Source: Chinchilla lanigera (taxonomy: Eukaryota > Chordata > Mammalia > Rodentia > Chinchillidae). From it: a stretch of 64,000 nucleotides of DNA. The position numbers and the translations under genes are program-made. Positions 48,091-57,465 of this stretch are shown here, one piece after another (position 1 is the first letter of the stretch; each line of letters begins with the position of its first letter). The stretch lies in the NCBI RefSeq assembly GCF_000276665.1, contig NW_004955459.1, positions 11,596,053-11,660,052 on the forward strand, read 5' to 3'. The notes below the pieces were generated by a model. The model ran no database searches. It was not told the DNA's origin and worked only from the letters and a program-made list of their open reading frames with translations.

Positions 48091-49479
48091 CATTATGTAA
48101 TTATAGTATAACAGGCTTTACACAAACTTTTAAATAAATTTGAAGTTTGTGTTGAGGCTTAATGCCTACAATGCAATGTATCCCATATTCCAAAGGAAGG
48201 TGCTAGACATTAAGGTAGGAATCATATACCATGCATTCCTTTAAAAAAAACTTGGCTTTTACCCTACATTTAGCATGTATATGAAGAAAAAGTGATGTAA
48301 AAACTAAAGAATCTTCAGAACAAATGAGCACTTTTTGAAGAGAGACATAAACATGAACTTTTAAAGTGGATGCTTCTATCATTTGTGTCAAGAAGAGGGG
48401 TTCATGGCATATATTCAAAACATTATGTTATCTGTTAGGAGTGGAGACCAACAACTTGGCCCCCAGCCAGTTGCTGCTGAACTACAGAAACCCTAGGTCA
48501 TGCTCTGTACTGTCCCCTCTGAAGGGGGCAAAAACTAGACCTGTGTCCTCTGGACTTACATGGATCAATTGGGACAGAAAGATTAATGCCTTCTAATCAA
48601 CAGGGTTCCCCAAGAATGCCTGGGTAGAGTAAACATAAGACTACAGTGGAAATGGTCTGAATTTCCATTTTGATTTGGGTTGAGATTTGTGAGTTTTCCA
48701 AGAACTAAGTCAGAAACCTGGAAAATAAGACTGATCTGAAAGGGACCCTATCCAAGAGGTTTGGCTCAACTGAATGAACTTTCAACAGGGTATCTAAAGG
48801 GAGAAGTCAGCTGCATGATGTTTTATCTGGTCAAGTGTGAGTAGAAAAGCATAATATCAAAAGTCTTGTGCTTGAGTAGGAAGAAAGCTCTGCAAAAGTA
48901 CCATCAGAAAGAGTCAGCTTTGGACAATTGCAACACAGAGGTATGAATGCCAGGAACAAGATCCAATCAAAAGCAACGTCCTTCTTCTCTTTTAGTCCCT
49001 CCTCTCTATTGGCTTGACACTGGAAGAAGTGTAGAAGCATCAGGTAGTAAATGGGAGAATAGATAGGATGAAGAGAAAGTGAGAAAATCAGTATAGACTA
49101 TACAGCTTTACTTTCATTTACAAGAATTCAGGTCAGACCTAAGCTAGGAAAAGGGACAAGGTGTGGAATAGATGAAAGAGTGAAGCTAAGATTGGACTGG
49201 ACTTTTCAATACCTGAAAATGAGACTACTGTAATCTACAAAAGTGCCCAGAAGAGGATTAGAATCTGCAGAAGATATCATTCAGGTGTGGGTGTGGTGAA
49301 AAGAGATTTGACAGAGCACATTTAAAGACTGATGGGAGGAAAAGCAGGTTGTTTTGTGCTTGTATCACTGCAAGTATAACCAACATAATGATTTTTTGGT
49401 TTTTTCTTCCATTCTCTTGTCCTTGTAGGCTGGCTTCTAGGAGAAAGAGAAGACAGACATATGCAATCAGTTCTATGAC
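48091..49479. other. Unannotated sequence
   Basis: I see no recognisable gene or repeat. Short frames at 48203-49040 have no motif. Confidence 0.4.
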
Positions 49480-49847
49480 TCAGCTTTCTGTTACTGTAAC
49501 AAATGCCTGAAATAATCAACTTGAAAAAAGGAATGGTTTAATTTGTACCACAGTTTTAGAGGTTTCAGTCTTTGGTTAGTCCCATTGCATTTGGGCCTGT
49601 AGAAAGGTAGCACATCATGGCAGGGAGAGTGACGGAGGAAAACTATTTGCCTCATGGCCAGAAAGTAAAAGAGAAAGAAAGAGACCAGCACTCCATGATT
49701 CCTTTCAAGAGCACACTTCCAAATGACATAAAACCTCCGACTAGGCCCCAGCTCCAAGCAGTTCCCATCACCTCCCAATAGAGTCACCCTGAGGACCAAG
49801 CCTCGAACACATAGGCCTTAGGGCTACACTCAAGATCCAAACTACAG
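49480..49847 (-). mobile_element. Older MaLR-family LTR
   Basis: Read on the minus strand it starts TGCTGTAGTTTGGATCTTGA and ends CTAAAACTGTGGTACAAATT...AACAGAAAGCTGAGTC. Plus-strand landmarks are CAGCTTTCTGTTACTGTAAC, AGCACATCATGGCAGGGAGA, CTAGGCCCCAGCTCCAAGCA and CATCACCTCCCAATAGAGTC. This is a widespread placental MaLR LTR, older and distinct from the seven younger LTRs. The 102-codon minus-strand frame is incidental. Confidence 0.75.
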
Positions 49848-50115
49848 CAGGTTCCCTTTAAAACTTTTAAATACAGGTAGACTCTCAATCCTGGCACAGC
49901 AGTTTTCCAACTCCAATCTGGCTCTGTGGTTTGTTCTCCCTCGGCATGGGGCAGCAGATCTGCCAACCAACCGACCAACTACATCATGAACAATGCCCAG
50001 GAAGAGAAGGTCACCCTGGAGGTAGGCAGATCTAGGGAAAAATTATAGATCCAGTTAGCAATGCTAACTCCAAAAAGAGCCCACAGCTATTGCAAACTAC
50101 AAAAGCAGTGTGGGG

Positions 50116-50444
50116 TTTTACAATATCTCCCCAACTTAGAAATGTTCAAGTTGTGAACTTTCACAGATAAGAATGGACCTCACGTTATGAATATTTGTAG
50201 ATGTGAACAAATCGTGAAAGTAGCTCACGTCTGCCAGACATTGTTACAGTCACACTGTTGTGTCCTCACTGTACAATGTGATAGTGCACAGTATTTGTGC
50301 ATTGTGTTTGATTTTTTATGCTTTACATTGTATATTTGTGTTAAAGGTGTATTAGACTGACTTTGTTGGACTTATGAACAAATCCAACATATGAACTTTC
50401 TCCCCAAATGCAACTTGTTCATGAGTCAGGACTTACTGTGCTCT
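50116..50444. mobile_element. Possible Tigger/pogo-type MITE
   Basis: The right end, read in reverse, is CAGTAAGTCCTGACTCATGA followed by ACAAGTTG, the style of Tigger terminal repeats. The left end (ACAATATCTCCCCAACTTAG, then AAATGTTCAAGTTGTGAAC) is a diverged counterpart. The interior is AT-rich and non-coding. The left boundary is uncertain. Confidence 0.5.
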
Positions 50445-50449
50445 GAAAG

Positions 50450-51390
50450 TGACTCCTCAGTAGGCTAAAATTGGAGAAGAAACCCAGTGCAGCAGCCAGT
50501 AGATTGCCAGAGAGTGTTTGGTCAGGTGCCATTTTGGCAAGGGATTATTTCCAGATTGAGCCACGGAACAGCTGCAGAACTACTCCACTTCAGAACTTCC
50601 AGTGTTATCCTCCCACAATGACTGGATGAGAGACAACCATGAGAGATAGTTGTGGAGATGATGCAGGCTAAACATAAACTTTCTGAGATGTTTAAGCTCA
50701 GGCTGAGAAGAACATGGGCTCCCAGGCACTATGGTGAGAAACCAGCCTCAACAAACATGGCTTTCAGAAGCAGCTGGATCTGACAATGTGGACGTTAAGT
50801 CTGGCAATCTGCTTGAATCCCCACCCCACTGCCTACATCCAGCAGAGACCCATGATCTGATTGCTTTCTTCATTGACCAGCATGAACAAGGACACATCTC
50901 TACTTGGATGGTTGCCACGGTCGGGTGTTCAGGCAGAGAGACCTTTGGAGCAAGGGGACATCTCACAAACCCACAGACCATCAAGCAGGGTGGAGGAAGC
51001 AGTGACTTCCTGGATTCCAAGACTCCAGATACTGGAAAGAAACTATTCATTAAAAAATATAGATGAAATTGAGAGGACTTCTTTTTTCTTTTTTCTTCAT
51101 TGGGTTTTGGGGTGGTTTTTTTTCCTCATTTTTCATGTCTCTTTTCTCTTTTTAATTTACTTTCCTTCATATTTTTCTTTTCCTCTCTGTTTTTGCTTCT
51201 TCTTTAGTGGTTTGTTCTTTTCTGTTCCTTCTAATACTATTAATTTCTATTTACTCTTCAATAGGATCCTTCCTTTCACATTTCTCTTTTCCTTATCATC
51301 TTGCATTAGGTTTTCAAATTTTACTGTTTTCATTCTTCGGTTCCCCATCCCCTTATCTTTATTAGTATAACCAATAGAGATGGTTGAATC
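50450..51390 (+). mobile_element. Probable L1 5' UTR region with pyrimidine tract
   Basis: It leads directly into L1 ORF1-like sequence. The left part is of moderate GC with no recognised domain. At 51080-51360 a 280-bp T/C-rich tract (CTTTTTTCTTTTTTCTTCAT and similar) precedes the L1 body. The 169-codon frame at 50861-51370 is an artefact of that tract (Phe-rich). L1 5' UTRs are lineage-specific, so this assignment rests on position. Confidence 0.5.
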
Positions 51391-51803
51391 TTAGGACAGA
51401 ACAAAGACCTACAGTTAGTCATGGTCAGGATGCAACACTGAAAAGCATATACTAACTAACTAAAGAGGTCTCCTTACTAGAAACAAAATCTTTCACAATC
51501 CTCAGCATAAAATAAAATAAAATATAGAAACATGAGACAACATGCAAGAAAATGCCTCCCCAAACTGCTAACTCTACCAAACCTAATCAGGGACAGCAAG
51601 GCAAAGGAAATCAAAAGCCACACAGTCAAATTATCAAAAGGATAACAAAGGAGATTTTAAAAAATCAGTGTTGGTGAGTTAAAAGAGGATTAACTAAATA
51701 GATAATGGACCTAATAAACAAAATAATTAGCAAACCTACAGAAGATATTACAAAAAGCTAGCTTAGATTGAGAAAATGATACAGAATATGGATGTCCAAC
51801 ATA

Positions 51804-52075
51804 CTGTACTTCTCTGAAAATATAACCAGGCCTTATATTAAATTTTGCTCCAAAAGGTGCAATAAGGCTTGTTTTAGGTTATGTCTTCTTTTTACTGTAC
51901 AACAACCTACATTTAACCATGTACAAGAATCAACATTTATTCATGTACAAAAATCTACATTTATTCAAATACTGGACAGTCATATCATCTTCTCCTGGAA
52001 CATCATCCTAACTCTCCAAACCCTGAATTCCAGCCTGAGTTTCTTGTGATTCCATTTTCTATAAAACCATTGGTT
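51804..52075 (-). mobile_element. Pogo-like DNA element, 3'-deleted copy
   Basis: It starts after TA (51802-51803) with CTGTACTTCTCTGAAAATAT. It then tracks the first 300 bp of the element at 58.67 kb (ATTAAATTTTGCTCCAAAAG, CATCTTCTCCTGGAACATCA, ATTTCTTGTGATTCCATTTT). No right terminal repeat follows; the copy stops near ACCATTGGTTA. It lies inside L1 sequence, so it inserted after that L1. The strand given is that of the putative transposase remnant. Confidence 0.75.
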
Positions 52076-52124
52076 ACACAGAAGAGAAAGAAAAGGGAAT
52101 CAGCAATCAGAAGGATTGCTTCTG

Positions 52125-52260
52125 ATTAGCTCTATAACTTTCAATAATAACTCTCAATACAAACAATATATAACTCTCAATAACAGGATTAGCTCAATTC
52201 AATAATAACTCTCAATAACAGGATTAGCTCAATAACTTTCAATAATAACTCTCAATATAA
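52125..52260 (+). repeat. Local triplication in L1
   Basis: Three copies of GATTAGCTC...AATAATAACTCTCAATA follow one another at about 52125, 52188 and 52221, with unit lengths of roughly 33-63 bp. It is a small tandem expansion in the degraded L1. A similar stutter of ATTCCATGCAA occurs at 52400-52440. Confidence 0.85.
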
Positions 52261-53146
52261 ATAGTCTCAATATTTCAATCAACTGAAACAGACTGGCAGA
52301 ATTGATCAAGAAACAAAAATCTAACAATATTCTGTATACAAGAAACATATTTAACCCAGAAAGAAATTTATAGACTAAATATCAAAGAATGGAGGACAAT
52401 ATTCCATGCAATGGCAATATTCCATGCAAAGTTCCATGCAAGACAAGCAAGAGTAGTTACCCTATCTTCAGGCAAAGTGGACTTCAAGTCAAAACTGGTC
52501 AGAAGTAGCAAACAAGTTACTACATATTGGTCAAGTGAACAATTCAAGGGGAATAGTTAACAGTTATAGACATTATGCACCAAACACCAGCATACCCAAC
52601 TTCACAAAACAAACATTAATGAACATAAAATATCAGATAAACATCAACACAGCTATAGTAGGGGACCTAAATATGTCTCTATCACAAGTAAACAGATCAA
52701 TTTGACAAAAAAAAAAAAAAAAAAACAAGAAAGAAATATTGGAATTGAACTAAACCTTGGTCTAAATCGACTTAATAACTGTCTATACAGTCTTCCACCC
52801 AACAGTAACAAAATACATATTTTTCTTTGAAGCAACCAAAAAAGAGAACTACAGGCCAATTACTTTAATGAACATAGATATGACAAGCCTCACGCAGATA
52901 GTGGCAAACAGAATGCAAATAAATAAATATATATATACATATAAAATCATACATAATGACCAAGTAGGATTCTTCCCAGGGAGATAGGGGTGGTTGAACA
53001 TACACAAATCAATACATGTAATATATCACATAAACAGAAGCAAGGGCAAAAATCATGATCATCTCAAAGGATGCAGAAAAATACCTTTGACAAAATCCAA
53101 CATCCATTCATGGCAAAAACCCTGAAGAAAATAGGTATGAAAGGAC

Positions 53147-53562
53147 TGCTATTCATTGTGTCTATATGTCCCCTAAAAGTCTCTTTCAGTCATGTGGGAC
53201 AGACTTTTTTGGAGATAGTTGAATCTAGTGTTTGTGACTCTTTCATAGTGTAATGCTGGGATTAAGGGTGCTTGGATTAAGGCTGGTGGTTGCTAGATAA
53301 CTCCACTGATAGAACTGGTACTGCCCTAATGCCAGCAGTCCAGATAAGATAAAAGGGCAGAAAAGGCCTTGTTTCCCCCTTTTTGCTCTCGCTTGTTGCC
53401 TTTGCAGTCTTCCCCCACCATGAACTGTTGCCCCTATGCCATGTGCCACGCTGCATGGGAGCCAGCCAATTATTTGTGAGTCAAATAAACCTTTCCCCTT
53501 TTAACTTTGGGTGTCCAGTATTTTGTGTCAGCGGTGAGAAAAGTAACAAAGTAACTAAGACA
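53147..53562 (+). mobile_element. Solo LTR inserted in L1 ORF2
   Basis: It runs from TGCTATTCATTGTGTCTATA to GTAACTAAGACA with perfect 5-bp flanks AGGAC (53142-53146 and 53563-53567). The L1 reverse-transcriptase sequence resumes directly after the second AGGAC. At 416 bp it belongs to the long subtype seen at 16.8 and 19.1 kb. AATAAACCTTTCCC near 53485 is its poly(A) signal. No internal retroviral sequence is present. Confidence 0.92.
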
Positions 53563-53791
53563 AGGACCTTATCTTAATCCAATAAAAACCATTTATGACA
53601 CAACAATGGCCAAAAATTATATTAAATGGGGTGAAGCTAAAAGCTTTCCCTCTAAAATCAAGAGTAAGGCAAAGATGTTCATACCACCACTCCTGTTCAA
53701 TATAGTTCTCACACCATTAGCCAGCAAAACAAGATAAGAAAAAGCAATTAAAAAGGTATGTATAGGAAAGACAGAAGTCAAAACATCATCA

Positions 53792-53809
53792 TTTGCAAAT
53801 GACATAGTC
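53792..53809 (+). pseudogene. L1 reverse-transcriptase active-site remnant
   Basis: The sequence reads TTTGCAAATGACATAGTC, which translates as FANDIV, where active L1 ORF2 has FADD. The first catalytic Asp codon is AAT (Asn). The same Asp-to-Asn change occurs in the separate L1 piece at 56.80 kb. A reverse transcriptase with this change would be expected to be inactive. The surrounding frame is otherwise recognisable as L1 for about 50 codons before the B1 interrupts it. Confidence 0.85.
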
Positions 53810-53849
53810 CCCTACATAGAAGACAAAAAAAATTCCACCAAAAGACTTT

Positions 53850-53990
53850 TAGGCCAGGCATGATGGCACATGCCTGTAATCACAGCACTTGGGAGACTGA
53901 GGCAGAAGGATCATGCAAGTTTGAGACCAGCCTGGGCTACAAAGTGAGCTCAAGGCCAGCCTGAACTACATAGTGAGACCCTTTCTCAAA
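53850..53990 (+). mobile_element. B1 SINE inserted in L1
   Basis: It starts GGCCAGGCATGATGGCACAT, contains the 29-bp internal duplication (two GGCCAGCCTG / GACCAGCCTG blocks) and ends GTGAGACCCTTTCTCAAAAA. L1 sequence (CCAAAAGACTTTTA upstream, TTAATAACCAAATTCAGTAG downstream) continues on either side. Confidence 0.93.
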
Positions 53991-54337
53991 AAGATAAAAA
54001 AACAAGATTTAGAATTAATAACCAAATTCAGTAGCATTGCAAGATACAAAGATAACACACAAAAATCAATAGCATTTCTCTGTAGCAGTGAGAAACTCAT
54101 TGAGAAAGAAATTAGGAAAATAATACCATTTACAATAACATGAAGAAAAATAAAATACTTAACAATTAACCAAGAAAGTGAAAGGCTTCTACAATGAAAA
54201 CTACAGTAGTCATAAAAGAGGATTGAAGAGAACAAGAAAAAAATGGAAAACTATCCCCTGTTCCTGGATAGACAGAACAAAGTTATTCAAAATGGACATA
54301 CTTCCAAAACTGATACACAGATTTAACACAATCTCAG

Positions 54338-55056
54338 TGTCTTGGTGTCTTGATTACTTTTTTCTAGTTGCTGAGACAAAAATACCTGATGCCCAAAATT
54401 AAGGAAGGAAAGGTTTATTTCTCTTACAGTTTGTGGAGGTTTTAGTCCATACTTGGCAGGTTACAAGGCAGAATGGCACATGGCAGAGGGCTACAGCTCA
54501 TGGCAGCAGAACACAGCAAAGCAACAAGCACAAAAGTCAGGAAATGGCCGCAAGCAGCTTCTTGCTTTCCCTTACATATGCAAACTATCCACCCCAGGGT
54601 GGGTGCAGCTCTCACACCCATAATCAATCAAACTCTAAAAGTCTGCCCCATGACCACATGAGGCTTTGGGGGGACACACAGATACAAAGCATAACACTTG
54701 GTTACTTTTTTCTCATGGCTGGAACAAAGTACTCGACACTCAAAGAGGGAAAGGTTTATTTAGCTCACAGTTTGTGAAGGTTTCAATCCATACTTGACTG
54801 GCTCCAAGGAAGAGTAGCACATGGCAGACGGCAACAGCGCATGGCTGCTGAAGAGAGCAAAAGCAACAAGAGCCAAAAGGGGAAGAAGTGCAAGCCTCTT
54901 TCCCTTCCTTATATTGTATGCAGGCTACCTGCCCCAGGGCAGTGCAGCATTCATACCCATAAACCCAGCATTGGACCATGAATCAAGCAAAAACTCTAGA
55001 AGCCCACTCCATGATTGCACGAGGCTTTGTAGGACATCTAGACACAAACCTTAACA
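54338..55056 (-). mobile_element. Solo LTR interrupted by a younger LTR
   Basis: The host LTR consists of TGTCTTGG (54338-54345) plus 54702-55056, about 360 bp without the insert. On the minus strand it starts TGTTAAGGTTTGTGTCTAGA and contains AATAAACCTTTCC as its poly(A) signal. Its own target duplication in the L1 is not clean (CTCAG against CTTGA). L1 ORF2 sequence resumes at about 55060. Frames of 77-114 codons across it are incidental. Confidence 0.88.
54346..54696 (-). mobile_element. Solo LTR nested in another LTR
   Basis: Read on the minus strand it runs from TGTTATGCTTTGTATCTGTG to AAAAAAGTAATCAAGACA. It is flanked by CTTGG at 54341-54345 and 54697-54701, a perfect 5-bp duplication. 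Those five bases belong to the terminal TGTCTTGG of the LTR that continues at 54702, so this copy landed within the last 8 bp of the older one. At 351 bp it is of the short subtype. Confidence 0.92.
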
Positions 55057-55818
55057 CTTGATCAAATTACCAATATACTGTTCCTCACAAAAATAAGGAA
55101 AGCAATACTCAAATTTATATGGATCCAACAGAGACCTAGAATATTAGTAAAAGCAATAGTGGGAAATAATAGCAAACCAAGAGACATAACAATGCTGGAT
55201 TTCAAGTTATATTCAAATCTACAACATGGTACTGGCACAAAAACAGACATGTGGATCAGTGGAACAAAGACAGGTACAGAAACAACTCCAAGCACATTCA
55301 TGTATCTGATCTTTGACAAAGGGGCCAAAACATACACTGGAAAAAAAGCTGTTTTCACAAATGATGCCAGGAAAACTGGCTGTTCATATGTAGAAGGTTG
55401 AATCTAAACTCATGTATCTCACCCTGTGCAAAACTAAAATCAAAATGAATCAAGGATATAAATGCTGAAGAAGAAACACAACTTTCTGAAAGACAAATAG
55501 GTAAAACTCTTGAAGTCACAGGCAAAAAATTACTGAACAAAACCCCAATTTCACAAGAATAACACCAAGAATCAACAAATAGAATCATCAAATTAAAAGC
55601 TTTTGCACAGAAAAAAAAACAACAGGAGGAAGAGACAACATACAGAATGGGAAAAAAATTTTGCCACCTATTCCTCAGACAAAAGGCTAATATCTAGAAT
55701 ATATAAAGAACTAAAAAAATTAGACCCCTCTCCAAAATAAATGATGCAATGAAAAATAAACAACTTCATTTTGCAATGAACAGACACTCCTCAAAGGAAG
55801 ACTTACAAATGGCCAATA

Positions 55819-55919
55819 CAGTGATGCCTCAATTCATGAACTCAATTCTTCCTAAAATTGTAATTTGGTTGCAACCACAATCATGAAAAGAATTAAGTGC
55901 ATGAACTGAGGGACCACTG
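55819..55919. mobile_element. 101-bp Tigger-like MITE with TA duplication
   Basis: The left end is CAGTGATGCCTCAATTCATG and the reverse complement of the right end is CAGTGGTCCCTCAGTTCATG. The inverted repeats extend about 32 bp with 5 mismatches. It is flanked by TA on both sides (55817-55818 and 55920-55921). The L1 reading GGCCAA-TA-CATAAAAAAATG is otherwise continuous, so the insertion site is exact. Terminal CAGT and the TA target fit the pogo/Tigger branch of Tc1-mariner. It is non-coding. Confidence 0.92.
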
Positions 55920-56149
55920 TACATAAAAAAATGTTTAACATCTTTGGCCATTAAAGAGATGCAAATTAAAAGAAGATTGAGATTCCATCTTGCTCCAGCA
56001 AGACAGTGGCTATCAAGAGAGAGTAGCAATTATCAAGATATCAAAGAATCACAAGTCCTGGTGAGGCTGTGGATGAAAAAGAAACTTTTCTACACTGTTT
56101 GTGGGAATATAAACTAGAAGAAGCACTACGGAAATCAGTATGGGGATTT

Positions 56150-56602
56150 CTTTCTTTTTTAAAGATAGAAGAATGAGGACATATTAGCAAACAAACAGAC
56201 ATAAACAAAACACCAAAACAAAAGAAGCAATACAGAATTTCAGACAAAATGATAGGAAATTAACAAATGGTTGTTGTATTACATATTGTTATCTTCAAAT
56301 TGGTTACTCAGTTAAACAAATATAGGCATGTAAGATTGATCAAATAAACATTGGTATATTTTAGATATGTACAATGATTGCATTCATCATAGAGAATTTA
56401 TTCCTGAACATGATATAAATTAATTCTTTTGTTTCCATCCCCCTACCCTCCCTTCCTCATTTACAAAAGCTTTATTTGCATTCTTTCCTTCTTTTCCCAT
56501 TTTTAAAAAATTTTCCCTTTTTTCCTCTCTACCTTCTCCCTTCCCTGTGCCCCTCCCCATTTGAATATTTTCTTCCCATTTCACAATATTAACAGAGCCA
56601 TG
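56150..56602 (-). mobile_element. Inverted L1 3' UTR
   Basis: Its reverse complement aligns by eye with the 3' end of the L1 at 63.0-63.47 kb: AATGGGAAGAAAATATTCAA against AATGGGAAGAAATTGTTCAA, TTTGATCAATCTTACATGCC against TTTGATCAATTTTTCACTCC, and the GTTTGTTTG...TCTTTAAAAAA end. The plus-strand T-rich run at 56150-56162 is the A-tail. It lies between two plus-strand L1 segments, so it is a separate minus-strand insertion truncated at its 5' end. Confidence 0.75.
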
Positions 56603-57465
56603 GGCAAAAACCATACGATGATCTCAATAGATACAGAAAAAGCTTTGACAAAATTCAGCACCCATTCATGATTGAAAAAAAAAAACCATAGAGAAAATTG
56701 GAATATATAGTTCTGGAAACTTTAACTAAGCAATTAAACAAAAGAAAGAGATAAAAGGAATAACAATAGGAAAGAAAGAAGTTAAATTATCATTATTTGC
56801 CAATGACATGATACTCTACATAGAAGACCCCAAAAACTCCACCAGAAGACTTCTAGACTTAATAACCAAATTCAGCAGTGTATCTAGATACAAAATCAAC
56901 ACTCAAAAATCAATACCTATCCTGTACACAAGTATAGAAATTTCTTTAAAAGCTAAAACTAGGAATTCCATTTCACATAGCACTCTCCTTTTAGGCACAT
57001 TTCTGACAAAGTAAAACATATCATATTACAGTGACACATGCATACTTATGTTTATAGCAGCACAATTCATAATAACCAACTTTGGAGAGAGACCCATATG
57101 TTCAGCAATAGATGAATGGATAAAGAAAACGTGGTATTTACACATAATGGAGTACCAGTTTGCCATAAAGAAAAAATAAATGAGTCATTTGTAGGAAAAT
57201 AGATGTACCTCACGACCATCATGTTAAGTGAAATAAGTCAGACACACAAGCTACAATAATTGAATGTCTTCTCATATTTGAGAAATGCAAGGTATAAGTG
57301 AAGAATAAAACAAAAGCAAATATCAGAAGATAGCAAGATACATCTTTTAAAAATAGAATGTGGGGAGAGGGAGGGAAGGGAAAGATGATGGAAAAAGATG
57401 TGTTATATATCTGCACCAACCGCTAGTAATGACTGCAATAAAAATTAAAATTGGTAAAAAAATAA
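56603..57465 (+). mobile_element. L1 ORF2 to 3' end, internally deleted
   Basis: The reverse-transcriptase region (CAATAGATACAGAAAAAGCT, then the [12 protein letters not shown] box at 56796-56831) is followed, after a large deletion near 56965, by the ORF2 C-terminal region (ACACATGCATACTTATGTTT, ATAATGGAGTACCAGTTTGC). The purine-rich 3' UTR (GGGGAGAGGGAGGGAAGGG) follows and it ends AATAAAAATTAAAATTGGTA. No full frame survives. Confidence 0.88.
56796..57014 (+). pseudogene. L1 ORF2 reverse-transcriptase fragment
   Basis: About 70 codons remain open. They contain [12 protein letters not shown], then [20 protein letters not shown]-like [10 protein letters not shown] and an LYTS box, the palm region of L1 reverse transcriptase. 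Asn replaces the first Asp of FADD. The frame then runs out of L1 similarity near [13 protein letters not shown] at a deletion junction. It is a dead remnant with no host role indicated. Confidence 0.88.

Larger units (their letters stand above)
51391..56150 (+). mobile_element. Long degraded L1 with five nested insertions
   Basis: L1 landmarks occur in the correct order: ORF1 start region (AGGACAGAACAAAGACCTAC, AAATGCCTCCCCAAACTGCT), endonuclease part of ORF2 (52258-52680: ACTGGCAGAATTGATCAAGA, ATAGACATTATGCACCAAAC), reverse transcriptase (52850-54335: ATGACCAAGTAGGATTCTTC, FANDIV box at 53792-53809), and C-terminal part (55060-56140: ATGGATCCAACAGAGACCTA, AGATGCAAATTAAAAGAAGA). Between ORF1 and ORF2 much is deleted. 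Stops and frameshifts are frequent, so it is inactive. Inserted in it are a pogo-like element (51.80 kb), an LTR (53.15), a B1 (53.85), a double LTR (54.34) and a MITE (55.82). Confidence 0.88.

Noticed and set aside
50861..51370. 169-codon open frame with a hydrophobic C-terminal half
   Set aside because: The hydrophobic stretch is the translation of a T/C-rich tract (Phe, Leu, Ser), not a membrane protein.
54338..55056. Possible short provirus with two LTRs
   Set aside because: The two LTRs touch with no internal region, and the CTTGG duplication shows one inserted into the other.
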